Positions 25,319 through 34,628 of a stretch of 64,000 nt of DNA are shown here, one piece after another (position 1 is the first letter of the stretch; each line of letters opens with the position of its first letter). The notes beneath the pieces were generated by a model. The model did no database searches and was not told the DNA's origin. It was given only the letters and a program-made list of their open reading frames with translations. Origin of the DNA: Clostridiales bacterium (lineage in GTDB: Bacteria > Bacillota > Clostridia > Saccharofermentanales > Saccharofermentanaceae); NCBI GenBank assembly GCA_017551865.1, contig JAFZKB010000030.1, positions 124,001 to 188,000 of the forward strand, written 5' to 3'. A program made the position numbers and the translations under genes.

Positions 25319-25375
25319 TTGTTCATCTTCAAGAAATGAACAAATCAATTATACTCCTTCCTCTCCATATGACAA
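25319..25375 (-). promoter_or_regulatory. Promoter and palindromic operator of the phosphonate operon
   Basis: On the minus strand TTGTCA (rc of 25370-25375), 16 bases, TATAAT (rc of 25348-25353), about 55 bases before the start at 25293. A perfect inverted repeat TTGTTCAT (25319-25326) / ATGAACAA (25336-25343) with 9-base spacer covers the predicted transcription start. This is a classic position for a repressor; the winged-helix fusion protein encoded next is the obvious candidate. Confidence 0.7.
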
Positions 25376-25429
25376 GACCAGGGCTCAAAATGACTCTCCC
25401 TGTCCGTTCCCTCTTCCCATTCAAAGAAA

Positions 25430-25458
25430 GCCGGCCGTCTTTTTTCCAGACGACCGGC
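25430..25458 (-). terminator. Terminator downstream of the first tandem secreted protein gene
   Basis: GCCGGCCGTCT / AGACGACCGGC (25430-25440, 25448-25458) around a short T-rich loop, with TTTCTTTG following on the minus strand. A nearly identical hairpin follows the next paralogue (28529-28553). Confidence 0.75.
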
Positions 25459-25496
25459 TCCTTACTTTGTGATTTTATACTTTTCGTACAAGTATT

Positions 25497-28388
25497 TTAT
25501 TTCGCTTTCCCGTAGACATATTTCGGTGTACCGCCGACGACCATCGTATTGCCGTTTTTGTGATACGGGAATACCCAGTAGAAGTTCCAGTCGGTCTTGC
25601 TGGCCTTCTTGTCCGTAAAAGTCGTTCCCTGCGTCGTCATGCCGATGTAGCCGTAAGAACCATTCGGATGGATCCCGTATACGAGATATCCTTCGGCGCC
25701 GGCAGATGCTGTCCACGTGAGCTTAACGCCGCCCGTCACAGAAGATGCCTTGAGATTCGTGACCGCCAGGCAGACGCCCTTGGCATACACATACTTTTCG
25801 CAGCCACCTGCAATCATCTTGCCGCTTTCATCCTTCACATATGCGAATACCCAGTAGAAGTTGTAATCGGTATCGAGCGCCTTAGTGTCTGTAAAAGTCG
25901 TTCCCTTGGTCGTCATGCCGACATACCCGTACTTCTTGTCCTTCTGCGCATATACGAGATATCCTTCCGCACCTTCGACCTCGTTCCAGCTGAGTTTCAC
26001 CCTGTTCTTGCCAGAAGATTCGGCCTTAAGACCAGTGACCTTCGCCGGCGCTTGAATTATACCGGTCTCAAGTACAGTCGACTTGTCATAGAAGATACCT
26101 GAGTCCGTCTCGTCATCATAATACCGATAATGCACTGGATTATTCTCATAACTATATTCTTCACGTTCCTGTGTTTTCACAACGGTCAGAATGAGCGGGC
26201 AGGAACGGATATCCAGCTCACTGATCTGATTTCCATAACAACTTAGGAACTTAAGATTTTCACTACTGCTCAGATCCAGAGATGTCAGCTGATTCTCCGA
26301 GCAGTTCAGATCGGCAAGCGCACTGTTTTCGCTGATCACAAGTGTTTTCAGGTTGTTCTTCGCGCAGCTTAAATACTCCAGTTTCGTAAGCTTACTGATA
26401 TCAATAGAAGTCAGATCATTTTTCTCGCATACCAGTTCGGTAAGCTCCGTAAAATAGGAAAGACCCGTAAGATTCGCGATCGATTTTCTTGATAAATCCA
26501 TCGTCTTTGTCTTGTTTATCTCTTTTGTACTCAGCATCTTCGTACTATCCGTGTCCACCCACTCCAGGATCGCCGTTCTGAAGTTGTCATCTGGGAAATG
26601 CTCCTTATCGATTGGAATATCATTTGGATCAGGAGTATCCGTTAAGATCAGCTGAGTGGTTCGGTTAATCACCAGTAAGCCTCCTCCAGAATAATAATAG
26701 AAAGGTACATTTGTCGGTTTATCAATCAAGTGCGTACGGGTAAAGTTCTTCGCAAGATCCACAAGATCCGCACACCAATGGATATCCAGAACATCAATGT
26801 TATTGGCACTTGTGGTCAGTTTATTGATATCGGGATTATTCTCCAGATCCAAAGAAGTCAGCTGATTGTTATAAACATTCAATGTAGTAAGTTTGGTATT
26901 ATTGCTAACATCTAATTTACTAATCGTATTGTTCGCACAATTCAGTTCCAAAAGCTCCGGGAAATACTTGATTCCCGAAAGGCTGGAGATCTTCTTATCG
27001 ATCACATCGATCCGGATCACGTTCTTTATTTCATTTGCGGTAAATGACTGCGAGCCATCCTTGTCAAAGGTATCCAGAAGATACTTTCTGAAATTTTCAT
27101 CCTCGAAATGATCTGCATCGATCGGGATGACCGGATCCGGAATAAAGAGCGGTGTGCTCGCATAGTCCGATTCGTAAAGTGCATTCTCGCCGCTTGCCTG
27201 TTTCTCTGTAAAAGCATACACAAAGTATTTGTTGCCCCAGTCTTCGATACTGAGGCCTTCGGGAAGCTCAAACGTTCCTGTGCCGGTATAACCGGAAACG
27301 CCCTTAAGCGCGCCATAATAGAGGATATTCGCGTTATTGACGTTTCCGTCCTGCAAAGCACCGCTCGTGATCAGCACAGACAGCCTCGCTCCCGAGACGG
27401 AGTTTCCCCAGTAATGATAAGGGATCTGGATCGTTCGTCCCTCATAAGTGACGATTTTTCTCGCCGGAATATCAAAATGGATATTCTCGTCGACCAGCGT
27501 CAGTTTGTATTCTCCACCATAACCACTCTTATTCGGAGCCTTCACTTCAGTAGAAAGAAGGATCGATCCGTGTTTTACGTTCATTGCAGGTGCGATTCCG
27601 AAAATTGCTCCTACGGTAAGATCATTCAACTCACCAGTATCTTCGACCGAACACGCGGCTTCCTTTCCACTTGGCAAGCCTGTGCGAAGCCAATAGTTGC
27701 CTACAACTCCTTCTGTGTCTGTCTTTACTCTGTTTGCGGCCAGTTCATCTACACGATATCCATATGCTCCATTAGATACATCCTCTACATCCAAAACGAA
27801 GACTTTCTCCCCTTCGAGTGCGGTATAGTTCTTTAACCGGGTCACCGCCCATGGACAGACCTGCCCATTAGCAGATCCGAGTTCCAGTGGATGAGAACTG
27901 ATATAACTTTCGGAAATCGCATTTCTTTCCGCATCAGAAAAGACGTTCTCTTTGTTAAGAAATGCCTTATCATTCATGTTTTTCCGTAATGGACTCTCAT
28001 TCCATATGGAATTGTTTTCGGAATTGAAATTCGCCCGATAGATCGTCTTATCGCTGTCGAGGAACATCGTATTCAAACCGGAATCTCCGGAAAAGCGCGC
28101 TGTACTCGGATCCAAAACACGGAACTTCATAGGAGATCCGTCGTATTTCCCGTACCACACATAGTTACCGGACCAAGCTTGATCAGCATCGACCGGTGCT
28201 ACTGGCGAATTGATGCCCGTCACACTGAGTTTCGTGTTTTCTTTGCTCTTCGTAAAACCATCAGCCCGAACTGCATTCCCACTTCCTACCAAAGGCAGGA
28301 CCGGAATGCTCATCGCCCCCGCAAGCAGGAGAGATGCGAACTTGATCTTTGTTCTGTTTTTATTCTGAAACATAAATCGTCTATTCAT
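25497..28388 (-). CDS. Secreted DUF6273 / leucine-rich-repeat protein with C-terminal Fn3-like repeats
   Basis: 963 residues. Signal peptide-like start (KIKFASLLLAGAMSIPVLP). Residues ~55-270 match the DUF6273-type domain (NYVWYGKYDGSPMKFRVLDP, FLDSD). A beta-rich region follows. Residues ~415-560 and ~590-740 hold two leucine-rich blocks of the internalin-like LxxLxCxxNxLxxLDL pattern (SLSGIKYFPELLELNCANN, LNCSENQLTSLDLSS). The last ~190 residues are two Fn3-like repeats (GYLVYAQKDKKYGYVGMTT, FTDTKALDTDYNFYWVFAY). Likely a surface or secreted adhesin or receptor-type protein. It is the third and largest of three tandem paralogues; only this one has leucine-rich repeats. GGGAG lies upstream of the start. 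Confidence 0.82.
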   Translation of the reverse strand: MNRRFMFQNKNRTKIKFASLLLAGAMSIPVLPLVGSGNAVRADGFTKSKENTKLSVTGINSPVAPVDADQAWSGNYVWYGKYDGSPMKFRVLDPSTARFSGDSGLNTMFLDSDKTIYRANFNSENNSIWNESPLRKNMNDKAFLNKENVFSDAERNAISESYISSHPLELGSANGQVCPWAVTRLKNYTALEGEKVFVLDVEDVSNGAYGYRVDELAANRVKTDTEGVVGNYWLRTGLPSGKEAACSVEDTGELNDLTVGAIFGIAPAMNVKHGSILLSTEVKAPNKSGYGGEYKLTLVDENIHFDIPARKIVTYEGRTIQIPYHYWGNSVSGARLSVLITSGALQDGNVNNANILYYGALKGVSGYTGTGTFELPEGLSIEDWGNKYFVYAFTEKQASGENALYESDYASTPLFIPDPVIPIDADHFEDENFRKYLLDTFDKDGSQSFTANEIKNVIRIDVIDKKISSLSGIKYFPELLELNCANNTISKLDVSNNTKLTTLNVYNNQLTSLDLENNPDINKLTTSANNIDVLDIHWCADLVDLAKNFTRTHLIDKPTNVPFYYYSGGGLLVINRTTQLILTDTPDPNDIPIDKEHFPDDNFRTAILEWVDTDSTKMLSTKEINKTKTMDLSRKSIANLTGLSYFTELTELVCEKNDLTSIDISKLTKLEYLSCAKNNLKTLVISENSALADLNCSENQLTSLDLSSSENLKFLSCYGNQISELDIRSCPLILTVVKTQEREEYSYENNPVHYRYYDDETDSGIFYDKSTVLETGIIQAPAKVTGLKAESSGKNRVKLSWNEVEGAEGYLVYAQKDKKYGYVGMTTKGTTFTDTKALDTDYNFYWVFAYVKDESGKMIAGGCEKYVYAKGVCLAVTNLKASSVTGGVKLTWTASAGAEGYLVYGIHPNGSYGYIGMTTQGTTFTDKKASKTDWNFYWVFPYHKNGNTMVVGGTPKYVYGKAK

Positions 28389-28528
28389 ATTGCCAATCTC
28401 CCAACCTAAAAACTGCCTTCATTGTCGCATGGATAAGGAAAAATGTAAAGAAAACTTAAGTCATTTTAGACAGGCACGTTCTTTTTCATGGACCGTTTTT
28501 CCTGATATATCCGTCCGCTTGAAAAGAA

Positions 28529-28553
28529 CCGGCCGTCTGTTTCAGACGACCGG
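28529..28553 (-). terminator. Terminator downstream of the second tandem secreted protein gene
   Basis: CCGGCCGTCTG / CAGACGACCGG with a 3-base loop (28529-28539, 28543-28553), one mismatch that is G-U on the transcript, and TTCTTTTC after it on the minus strand. Confidence 0.75.
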
Positions 28554-28589
28554 CTCCTGCGATGTCAATTTATGTTTTCCGTTCAGCGT

Positions 28590-30692
28590 TTATTTCGCCT
28601 TCCCGTACACGTACTTCGGCGTTCCTCCGACGACCATCGTGTCGCCGTTTTTGTGATACGGGAATACCCAGTAGAAGTTCCAGTCGGTCTTGCTGGCCTT
28701 CTTGTCCGTAAAGGTCGTTCCCTTTGTCGTCATGCCGATATAGCCGTAAGATCCGCCCGGATGGATCCCGTAAACGAGATATCCTTCCGCACCCTCGGAA
28801 GCATTCCAGGTGAGTTTCACGCCGCCCGACACAGAAGAGGCTTTAAGACCTGTCACCGCAAGGCAAACGCCCTTGGCATAGACATACTTTTCACATCCGC
28901 CGGGGATCATCTTTCCTTCGCTGTTCTTGTAGTAGCCGAATACCCAGTAGAAGTTATACTCCGTATCCAGCGCTTTAGTATCGGTAAAAGTCGTTCCTTT
29001 GGTCGTCATGCCAACATATCCGTACTGCCCCTTTTTCTGGGCATAAACGAGGTATCCTTCCACACCTTCGACCGCATCCCAGGTGAGTTTGACCTTATTC
29101 TTGCCGGCAGATACTGCCTTAAGGCCGGTGACCGTATCGGGTTTCGGATCCGGGAACCGGAATGTGATCGAGTTATACTTCGTCCCTAAGGTCGTGTCCG
29201 CAAAATCAGGATAGAACACTTTTTTACCGGAAATGCTGCAGGTAGGTAGTTTTTTCACTAAACCCATAGAGAAGGACGAAGGTTTCCAGTAAAGAATATC
29301 TGCGGTAAGATCTTTATCCAGATCGATCACATAACTGTTTTCTTCGTCTCCCGCCTTCGAATAGACCAGGTCGCTCTTCAAAAGCTGCTTTATGGCCGAA
29401 CCCTGCCAGGCGGTGAGCCTGGTATCTTTTTCATAGACATCAATACCTACCGTCAGGCACGGCATAGGGATCTCCACCGGTTCACTTGCATAGTCGCTCA
29501 AGTGATCTGCATTCTCTCCTGTAGCTACATTTTCCACAACGACATAAACATAGTAATCTTTTCCCCATCCGGCCAGCGCCAGATCCATCGGAAATGTAAA
29601 TGTCGGTTTGTAGTTTAGCTCATACGTGCCATCGAATTCGCCATAGTACATAACACTGGCTCCATTTGCATTTCCCGGTGCATATTTGGAACTCAAAATG
29701 AGGTACGAAACGCGATTTGCCTGATTCGAATGGTTTCCTTCCGTTACCAACGGAACTCGGACTGTATTTGTTTCTGTCGTATAGGTTACCGTGGATGGAA
29801 GCTCCGGTTTGATTTCTTCGTCAATGAACGTAAGCTTATACTCACCGTTGAAAGAATTCTCATCAGGGGCCTTTACTGCTGTATCGAAAAGGAGCTGCCT
29901 GCGATCGATATTCAGCGCCGGAGCGACACCTTTGTTTTCACTCTTAGCAGCGGTGGTCAAATATCCGCTTGTAGATACGATTCCTGCCTTAGCCGAATCA
30001 TTCGCACTCTTTGCACGAAGCCAATACTGACTTTCGTTTCCGGATTTGTCCTTCTTCACATGGTTTTGCGCTGTATGAATGGCCCATCCGGAAGAGATCA
30101 GATCTGCTCCGGGATCCGAAGTATATCCGTATTTCTCCGTGGTGATCTCGCCTGCATCCAGAAGGAAGATCTTTTCTCCCACATAGACCGGAGCGCCGAA
30201 TGTTGTTCCAAAATAAGAACTGCTCGGATACATTCCATCGGTAACTAGACTTTTCTTGATGACTGTTTTTTCCTGATCGGTAAAGCTCGTGTCATAGAAA
30301 GTCTCATTCAAATAAGCTTTGAGATAGCAGCTGTTCCAATCTTCCATATGCGACGCAAATTTCATAGAAAACAGGATCTGATCGCTATCGAGCAGCATCG
30401 TGCTGCCGCCAAAATCCGAAGTACGGGGTGCGAGAACACGGTATTTCACCGGATTGTTTCCATATGTTCCGAACCACACGTAATTCCCCGTCCACGCAGC
30501 ATCTTTCGACTTCGGGGCTTTCGGGGCACTGATACCCGAACTACACAACTTCGTATTGCTCTGGTCCTTCGTTGTCGCGCCATCTGCGAAAACCGCTGTC
30601 TTGTTCTTTACCACGGGAATGAGCGGGATGCTCATTGCAGCGGCAAGGATCACTGATACGATCTTTGCCTTCTTCGTTCTACTGTCTTTCAT
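28590..30692 (-). CDS. Secreted DUF6273-type protein with C-terminal Fn3-like repeats
   Basis: 700 residues. Signal peptide-like start (KIVSVILAAAMSIPLIP). A DUF6273-type domain (NYVWFGTYGNNPVKYRVLAP, TMLLDSD, QYWLRA, GVAPALNID) covers about residues 50-280. A beta-sandwich-like middle region (EIKPELPSTVTYTT...) and a small ~85-residue domain come next. Two Fn3-like repeats at the C-terminus are nearly identical to those of the neighbours. No leucine-rich repeats. AAGGAGG before the ATG is a very strong ribosome binding site. Function unknown; probably surface located, and one of a recently duplicated family that may vary by exchange of the shared ends. Confidence 0.82.
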   Translation of the reverse strand: MKDSRTKKAKIVSVILAAAMSIPLIPVVKNKTAVFADGATTKDQSNTKLCSSGISAPKAPKSKDAAWTGNYVWFGTYGNNPVKYRVLAPRTSDFGGSTMLLDSDQILFSMKFASHMEDWNSCYLKAYLNETFYDTSFTDQEKTVIKKSLVTDGMYPSSSYFGTTFGAPVYVGEKIFLLDAGEITTEKYGYTSDPGADLISSGWAIHTAQNHVKKDKSGNESQYWLRAKSANDSAKAGIVSTSGYLTTAAKSENKGVAPALNIDRRQLLFDTAVKAPDENSFNGEYKLTFIDEEIKPELPSTVTYTTETNTVRVPLVTEGNHSNQANRVSYLILSSKYAPGNANGASVMYYGEFDGTYELNYKPTFTFPMDLALAGWGKDYYVYVVVENVATGENADHLSDYASEPVEIPMPCLTVGIDVYEKDTRLTAWQGSAIKQLLKSDLVYSKAGDEENSYVIDLDKDLTADILYWKPSSFSMGLVKKLPTCSISGKKVFYPDFADTTLGTKYNSITFRFPDPKPDTVTGLKAVSAGKNKVKLTWDAVEGVEGYLVYAQKKGQYGYVGMTTKGTTFTDTKALDTEYNFYWVFGYYKNSEGKMIPGGCEKYVYAKGVCLAVTGLKASSVSGGVKLTWNASEGAEGYLVYGIHPGGSYGYIGMTTKGTTFTDKKASKTDWNFYWVFPYHKNGDTMVVGGTPKYVYGKAK

Positions 30693-30764
30693 TCTCCAAA
30701 CCTCCTTGCTAATATGCTATTTTTTGTTTTTCTCTTCTCGAATATATCGGATCCGTCTTCTTTC

Positions 30765-32855
30765 TTATTTCGCTCTTCCGTAAACATACTTCGGCGTTCC
30801 TCCGACGACCATCGTGTCGCCGTTTTTGTGATACGGGAATACCCAGTAGAAGTTCCAGTCTGTCTTACTGGCTTTCTTGTCCGTAAAGGTCGTTCCCTGA
30901 GTTGTCATGCCGATATAGCCGTAAGATCCGCCCGGATGGATCCCGTAGACGAGATATCCTTCCGCACCCGCGGATGCCGTCCACGTAAGCTTCACGCCAC
31001 CAGTCACGGAAGAAGCCTTCAGATCAGTAACTGCCAGACATACCCCCTTGGCATAGACATACTTCTCGCATCCGCCGGGCACCATGTTATTGTAGTAATC
31101 CCGGGTATAACCGAACACCCAGTAGAAGTTATACTCCGTATCCAGCGCTTTGGTATCGGTAAAAGTCGTTCCTTTGGTCGTCATGCCGACATATCCGTAC
31201 TGCCCCTTTTTCTGGGCATAAACGAGGTATCCTTCCACACCTTCGACCGGATTCCAGGTGAGCGTGACCCTATTTTTTCCGGCAGATGCGGCCTTGAGAT
31301 TTCTGACCATTCCCGGTTTTTGAATAGAGAAAATAAATACGACGGAACTATACGCCGTTCCCGAAAGCTGCGCGGAAGTGATCTCATAGATCCCGGAAAG
31401 ATTACAGCTTATGGCTTTTTCCAGAGAGATCCTGCTTCGGAAATGATAGTTCAGATCGATGTTACCGTCTTTATCGACGTCCACATAGTAGTATTCGCTG
31501 TCCGAAGTAAGAGTCAGAAGTCCCGCCGTCTGAAGTGCTTTGAGTACGGAACCGTGGAAAGCGTCACTTCTGATACTTCCTTTGGAAACATCGAAGATCA
31601 CCTTGGCTCTCGGCTTACTTACCAGAACCGGCGCACTTGCATAATCGGAAGCATGGATCGCAGAATTTCCAGTCGCTGTATCCTCAGCCAGGATATATAC
31701 ATAGAAATTCGTTCCCCAGGAAGAAAAATCAAGGCTTTCCGGCAATATGATCTTCCCTTCTCCGGTCCTTTTGAAATCACCTTCCAACGCACCATAATAC
31801 AGGATCTGCGCGTCGTTCTGATTCCCGGCTGTATATGGTTTATCCAGGATAAGAACAGATACAAGATCTGCATTTGCTGCATGATTTCCGTTCACCGAAT
31901 AAGGGATCGTCAATGAATTATCCTTCTGATCGAAGAGCGGTTCTTTTCCGGACGTAACCGCAATACCCAGATCAGTGTCGATCAAAGTAAGCTTGAATTC
32001 GGCATTAACGCCGTTTTCATCATGTGCTTTTACTTCCGTATTGAAAAGGATCGATTCCCGGTCGAGATTCAGTGCTGGTGCCACGCCGGAAGTAGCGGCA
32101 CAAGATTCTGTGAAAAGATGCCCATCGGAAGCTACAATACCTGCCATACGACTATTGTCAGTGACCGGCGAACGCATCCAGAACGCGTGATCTTTTCCAG
32201 CCTTATCCTTCTTGGCACAACTACTGATACCATAGAACTCCCACTCGGTAGTTCCAAACGGAGCAAAGGCTCCTGCAGATGGATAAAAGCCATACGAATG
32301 CTTCGTTTCTTCATAAGCATCTAGAAGAAAGACCTTATCGTCCGTATCGACTTTACTAAATGTCTTACCCACATATGTGGCCATACTTGAAGCTGCCCCG
32401 GATCCGGAACTCTTTACTATGGCGCCCTTTTCCAATTCCGAGAAACTCTCCTGGTAGAATGTTCCATTCAAATATGTCCGCAGGGAACTGTTACTCCAGG
32501 CATTATATTTCTCCGAAAACTTCATATCGAAAAGCACCAGATCACTGTCAAGCAGCATCGTGTCTCCGCCGAAATCCGACGTCTCGGGAGCGAGGACCCT
32601 GTACTTTACAGGAGAATTGTTGTAATTCCCGTACCACAGGTAGTCTCCCTTCCAAGGAGCAGTGTCGGACTCTGGAAGTTTCGGAGAGCTGATGCCGGAA
32701 GTTCCCAGATGCGTGTTTTCGGTATTTTTCCCTTCCTTGTCCGCCGCACGAAGTGTTCCCTTCGTGCCAGTAAAAGAAGCCATTGGTATACTTACGGCGA
32801 TGGCCAGTGTCAAAGATGCGATTCGTAAAACCTGTTTTTTTCCTGTCGTTACCAT
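30765..32855 (-). CDS. Secreted DUF6273-type protein with C-terminal Fn3-like repeats
   Basis: 696 residues, the first gene of the tandem set in transcription order. A signal peptide-like start (VLRIASLTLAIAVSIPMASF) is followed by the DUF6273-type domain (DYLWYGNYNNSPVKYRVLAP, TMLLDSD, AFWMRSPV, GVAPALNLD), a beta-rich central region, a ~90-residue domain with a charged SEYYYVDVDKDGNIDL stretch (possibly Ca-binding), and two C-terminal Fn3-like repeats. It is colinear with the 700-residue neighbour. GGGGAGG precedes the ATG. The next gene starts 72 bases after its stop without a visible terminator, so they may be co-transcribed. Role unknown; extracellular. Confidence 0.82.
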   Translation of the reverse strand: MVTTGKKQVLRIASLTLAIAVSIPMASFTGTKGTLRAADKEGKNTENTHLGTSGISSPKLPESDTAPWKGDYLWYGNYNNSPVKYRVLAPETSDFGGDTMLLDSDLVLFDMKFSEKYNAWSNSSLRTYLNGTFYQESFSELEKGAIVKSSGSGAASSMATYVGKTFSKVDTDDKVFLLDAYEETKHSYGFYPSAGAFAPFGTTEWEFYGISSCAKKDKAGKDHAFWMRSPVTDNSRMAGIVASDGHLFTESCAATSGVAPALNLDRESILFNTEVKAHDENGVNAEFKLTLIDTDLGIAVTSGKEPLFDQKDNSLTIPYSVNGNHAANADLVSVLILDKPYTAGNQNDAQILYYGALEGDFKRTGEGKIILPESLDFSSWGTNFYVYILAEDTATGNSAIHASDYASAPVLVSKPRAKVIFDVSKGSIRSDAFHGSVLKALQTAGLLTLTSDSEYYYVDVDKDGNIDLNYHFRSRISLEKAISCNLSGIYEITSAQLSGTAYSSVVFIFSIQKPGMVRNLKAASAGKNRVTLTWNPVEGVEGYLVYAQKKGQYGYVGMTTKGTTFTDTKALDTEYNFYWVFGYTRDYYNNMVPGGCEKYVYAKGVCLAVTDLKASSVTGGVKLTWTASAGAEGYLVYGIHPGGSYGYIGMTTQGTTFTDKKASKTDWNFYWVFPYHKNGDTMVVGGTPKYVYGRAK

Positions 32856-33010
32856 AATTTTCCTCCCCTGTCCCGGCCGCTTGATTTCTTCTGCCGGTTC
32901 ACCTCTACACTATTTATCCTAAAGGATAGCCGGAAAATAGTACATCACCCATTTGTACCATTTTTCAAAGATTCTTGAGAGTGATCCTTCTCTTTTTCCT
33001 CATGAAAAAA

Positions 33011-33038
33011 GCCCCCGATGTGCTTTCACATCAGGGGC
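33011..33038 (-). terminator. Terminator of the lipoprotein gene
   Basis: GCCCCCGATGTG / CACATCAGGGGC, a 12-bp stem with one mismatch (G-U on the transcript), followed on the minus strand by TTTTTTCATG. It lies 37 bases after the stop of the gene at 33076. Confidence 0.85.
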
Positions 33039-33075
33039 GGATTTTCAAGTGTTAATGGTCCTTTTATCCGAGGAA

Positions 33076-33756
33076 TCAATCATCCTCATCGAGAAGCTTT
33101 TGAAAATCGTAAAGACCCGCTTTATCCGTGTATTCATACATGCTTTCATAAATGTCTGAATCTGCAGTTCCGGAATAAACAAAGATAGTAACTACGTTTC
33201 CGGAAACATTGAAGTAGAACGCAGATGCCTGATTGTTGTCATCTTCAGAAACGGCGATAACTGCATAGGTATCATCCTTCTCATCATCGATGCCGTAGAC
33301 AAGATCCGAGTTCTTCGCTTTGGCCTTAAGTTCCTTCTTGCCGAGAGATCCGATCTGATCCATGAATTCATCGTAGATGCCCTGTGCGATCTCCTTATCC
33401 GTCGTCTCGATGACGTAAACACCGATCCCGGACTTGCCTTCGCTCTTTCCGAAAAGAGTTACGTTCTTGAGATCCTCTTCTGGATCTTCAATGGCTTCCA
33501 TGTCCATATTGAATTTTTTAAAATCGTCACCGGACAGTTCGACATAGATACCATCTTCGTACATAGAATCCGAAGGTCTGAAGGACTTGATCATGCTCTT
33601 CTTCTGCTTCTTATCTGCTTCGGAAGCCTCATAGACCTTCTCTGCCGCGCTGATTACCTTTTTCTTCGTTTTACTGTATTTGCTTCCTCCGAGAGAGCAT
33701 CCTGCCAGGCTGGCCATTAATGCAACTGTAAGGAGTCCTGCCATTACTTTCTTCAT
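33076..33756 (-). CDS. Small lipoprotein of unknown function
   Basis: 226 residues from ATG at 33756, chosen for the ribosome binding site GGAGGTGAAGG and the immediate lipoprotein signal MKKVMAGLLTVALMASLAGC (lipobox LAGC). The mature part is highly charged (KYSKTKKKVISAAEKVYEASEADKKQKKS) and then a folded ~180-residue domain with no motif I recognise. The pattern GIGVYVIETTDKEIAQGIYDE and YSGTADSDIYESMYEY suggests an alpha/beta fold. Anchored to the outer face of the membrane. Monocistronic: own -10 (33784-33789) and own terminator, divergent from relQ. Confidence 0.8.
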   Translation of the reverse strand: MKKVMAGLLTVALMASLAGCSLGGSKYSKTKKKVISAAEKVYEASEADKKQKKSMIKSFRPSDSMYEDGIYVELSGDDFKKFNMDMEAIEDPEEDLKNVTLFGKSEGKSGIGVYVIETTDKEIAQGIYDEFMDQIGSLGKKELKAKAKNSDLVYGIDDEKDDTYAVIAVSEDDNNQASAFYFNVSGNVVTIFVYSGTADSDIYESMYEYTDKAGLYDFQKLLDEDD

Positions 33757-33783
33757 TTCCTTCACCTCCAATATATTTGTTTC

Positions 33784-33789
33784 ATTATA
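33784..33789 (-). promoter_or_regulatory. Possible -10 of the lipoprotein gene
   Basis: TATAAT on the minus strand, 27 bases before the start at 33756. The -35 at the expected distance (CCGAAA) is weak, so the call is tentative. Confidence 0.4.
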
Positions 33790-33890
33790 GCACAAAAATG
33801 CCCTGTTTTCGGCTATTTGCTGAAAATTAATAAACAATTAGCAATTACAGCGGCACTTTGTATTACAATGGATGGAAAAGGAGCTACAGC

Positions 33891-34628
33891 ATGGAAAACG
33901 GAAATATGGAAAACGAATCTAATGAATTATTCCCTGTGGGAATTGAAAATACATTATCCACATATAAGGAGGACTTCGTCCGTGAGAATCTCATGTCCGA
34001 TGCCTTCCTTGATTTTGTGGAGGAAAACACCAAGCCGATCGACCGGATGTTCGCCTATTACCAGTGCGCCATCATGGAGGTCGAAACCAAGTTCAAGGTA
34101 CTCGATGAGTCCCTGTCTGTCGATCTGGAAAGAAACCCCATCGAGAGCATCAAGACGCGCGTAAAATCCGTCGACAGTCTTCTTCGGAAGATGAGAAGGA
34201 AAAACATCCCGCTGACGCTTGACGCCATCGAGGAGAACATCAAGGACGTCGCCGGCGTGCGCGTGATCTGTTCTTTTCCGGACGATATCTATGAACTGGC
34301 CGATGCGTTCCTTGCGCAGGACGACATCACACTGATCGAGAAGAAAGACTATATCAAAGAGCCGAAGCCAAGCGGATATCGCAGCCTTCATCTCATCGTG
34401 GAAGTGCCGATCTTCTTAAAAGATGAGAAAAAGAACATGAAGGTCGAGGTGCAGTTCCGGACCATCGCCATGGATTTCTGGGCGAGCCTCGAGCACAAAC
34501 TCCACTATAAGCACGATCTTCCCGAGGAGCGCGCCAAGGTCCTCGCGGACGAACTTAGAAACTGCGCCGAGCAGATCGAGATGCTCGATCTGCGGATGCA
34601 GGCGGTTAGAAACGAGTGCAATCTGTAA
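33891..34628 (+). CDS. relQ: Small alarmone synthetase, RelQ/YjbM type GTP pyrophosphokinase
   Basis: 245 residues from ATG at 33891, which has AAAGGAG seven bases upstream; an upstream TTG is less likely. It is a RelA/SpoT synthetase domain alone: SIKTRVKSVDSLLRK, IKDVAGVRVICSFPDDIY, EPKPSGYRSLHLIVEVP and VEVQFRTIAMDFWASLEHKL, containing the catalytic and GTP/ATP-binding residues. No hydrolase, TGS or ACT domain. It makes (p)ppGpp from GTP or GDP with ATP in the cytoplasm, usually as a tetramer under cell-envelope stress in Firmicutes. Single gene with a terminator hairpin at its stop. Confidence 0.93.
   Translation: MENGNMENESNELFPVGIENTLSTYKEDFVRENLMSDAFLDFVEENTKPIDRMFAYYQCAIMEVETKFKVLDESLSVDLERNPIESIKTRVKSVDSLLRKMRRKNIPLTLDAIEENIKDVAGVRVICSFPDDIYELADAFLAQDDITLIEKKDYIKEPKPSGYRSLHLIVEVPIFLKDEKKNMKVEVQFRTIAMDFWASLEHKLHYKHDLPEERAKVLADELRNCAEQIEMLDLRMQAVRNECNL

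Larger units (their letters stand above)
25497..31300 (-). repeat. Near-identical C-terminal coding repeats in three tandem genes
   Basis: The last ~540 bases of the three tandem genes (about 25497-26040, 28590-29130 and 30765-31300) are direct repeats of roughly 90% identity at the DNA level by eye, while the central parts differ. The long identical runs would allow recombination and domain swapping between the genes. Each copy encodes the same pair of Fn3-like repeats. Confidence 0.8.

Noticed and set aside
30714..31916. 400-codon open frame opposite the secreted-protein genes, with similar shadows at 28572 and 25560
   Set aside because: The repeated peptides are only the reverse reading of the conserved Fn3-like repeats.
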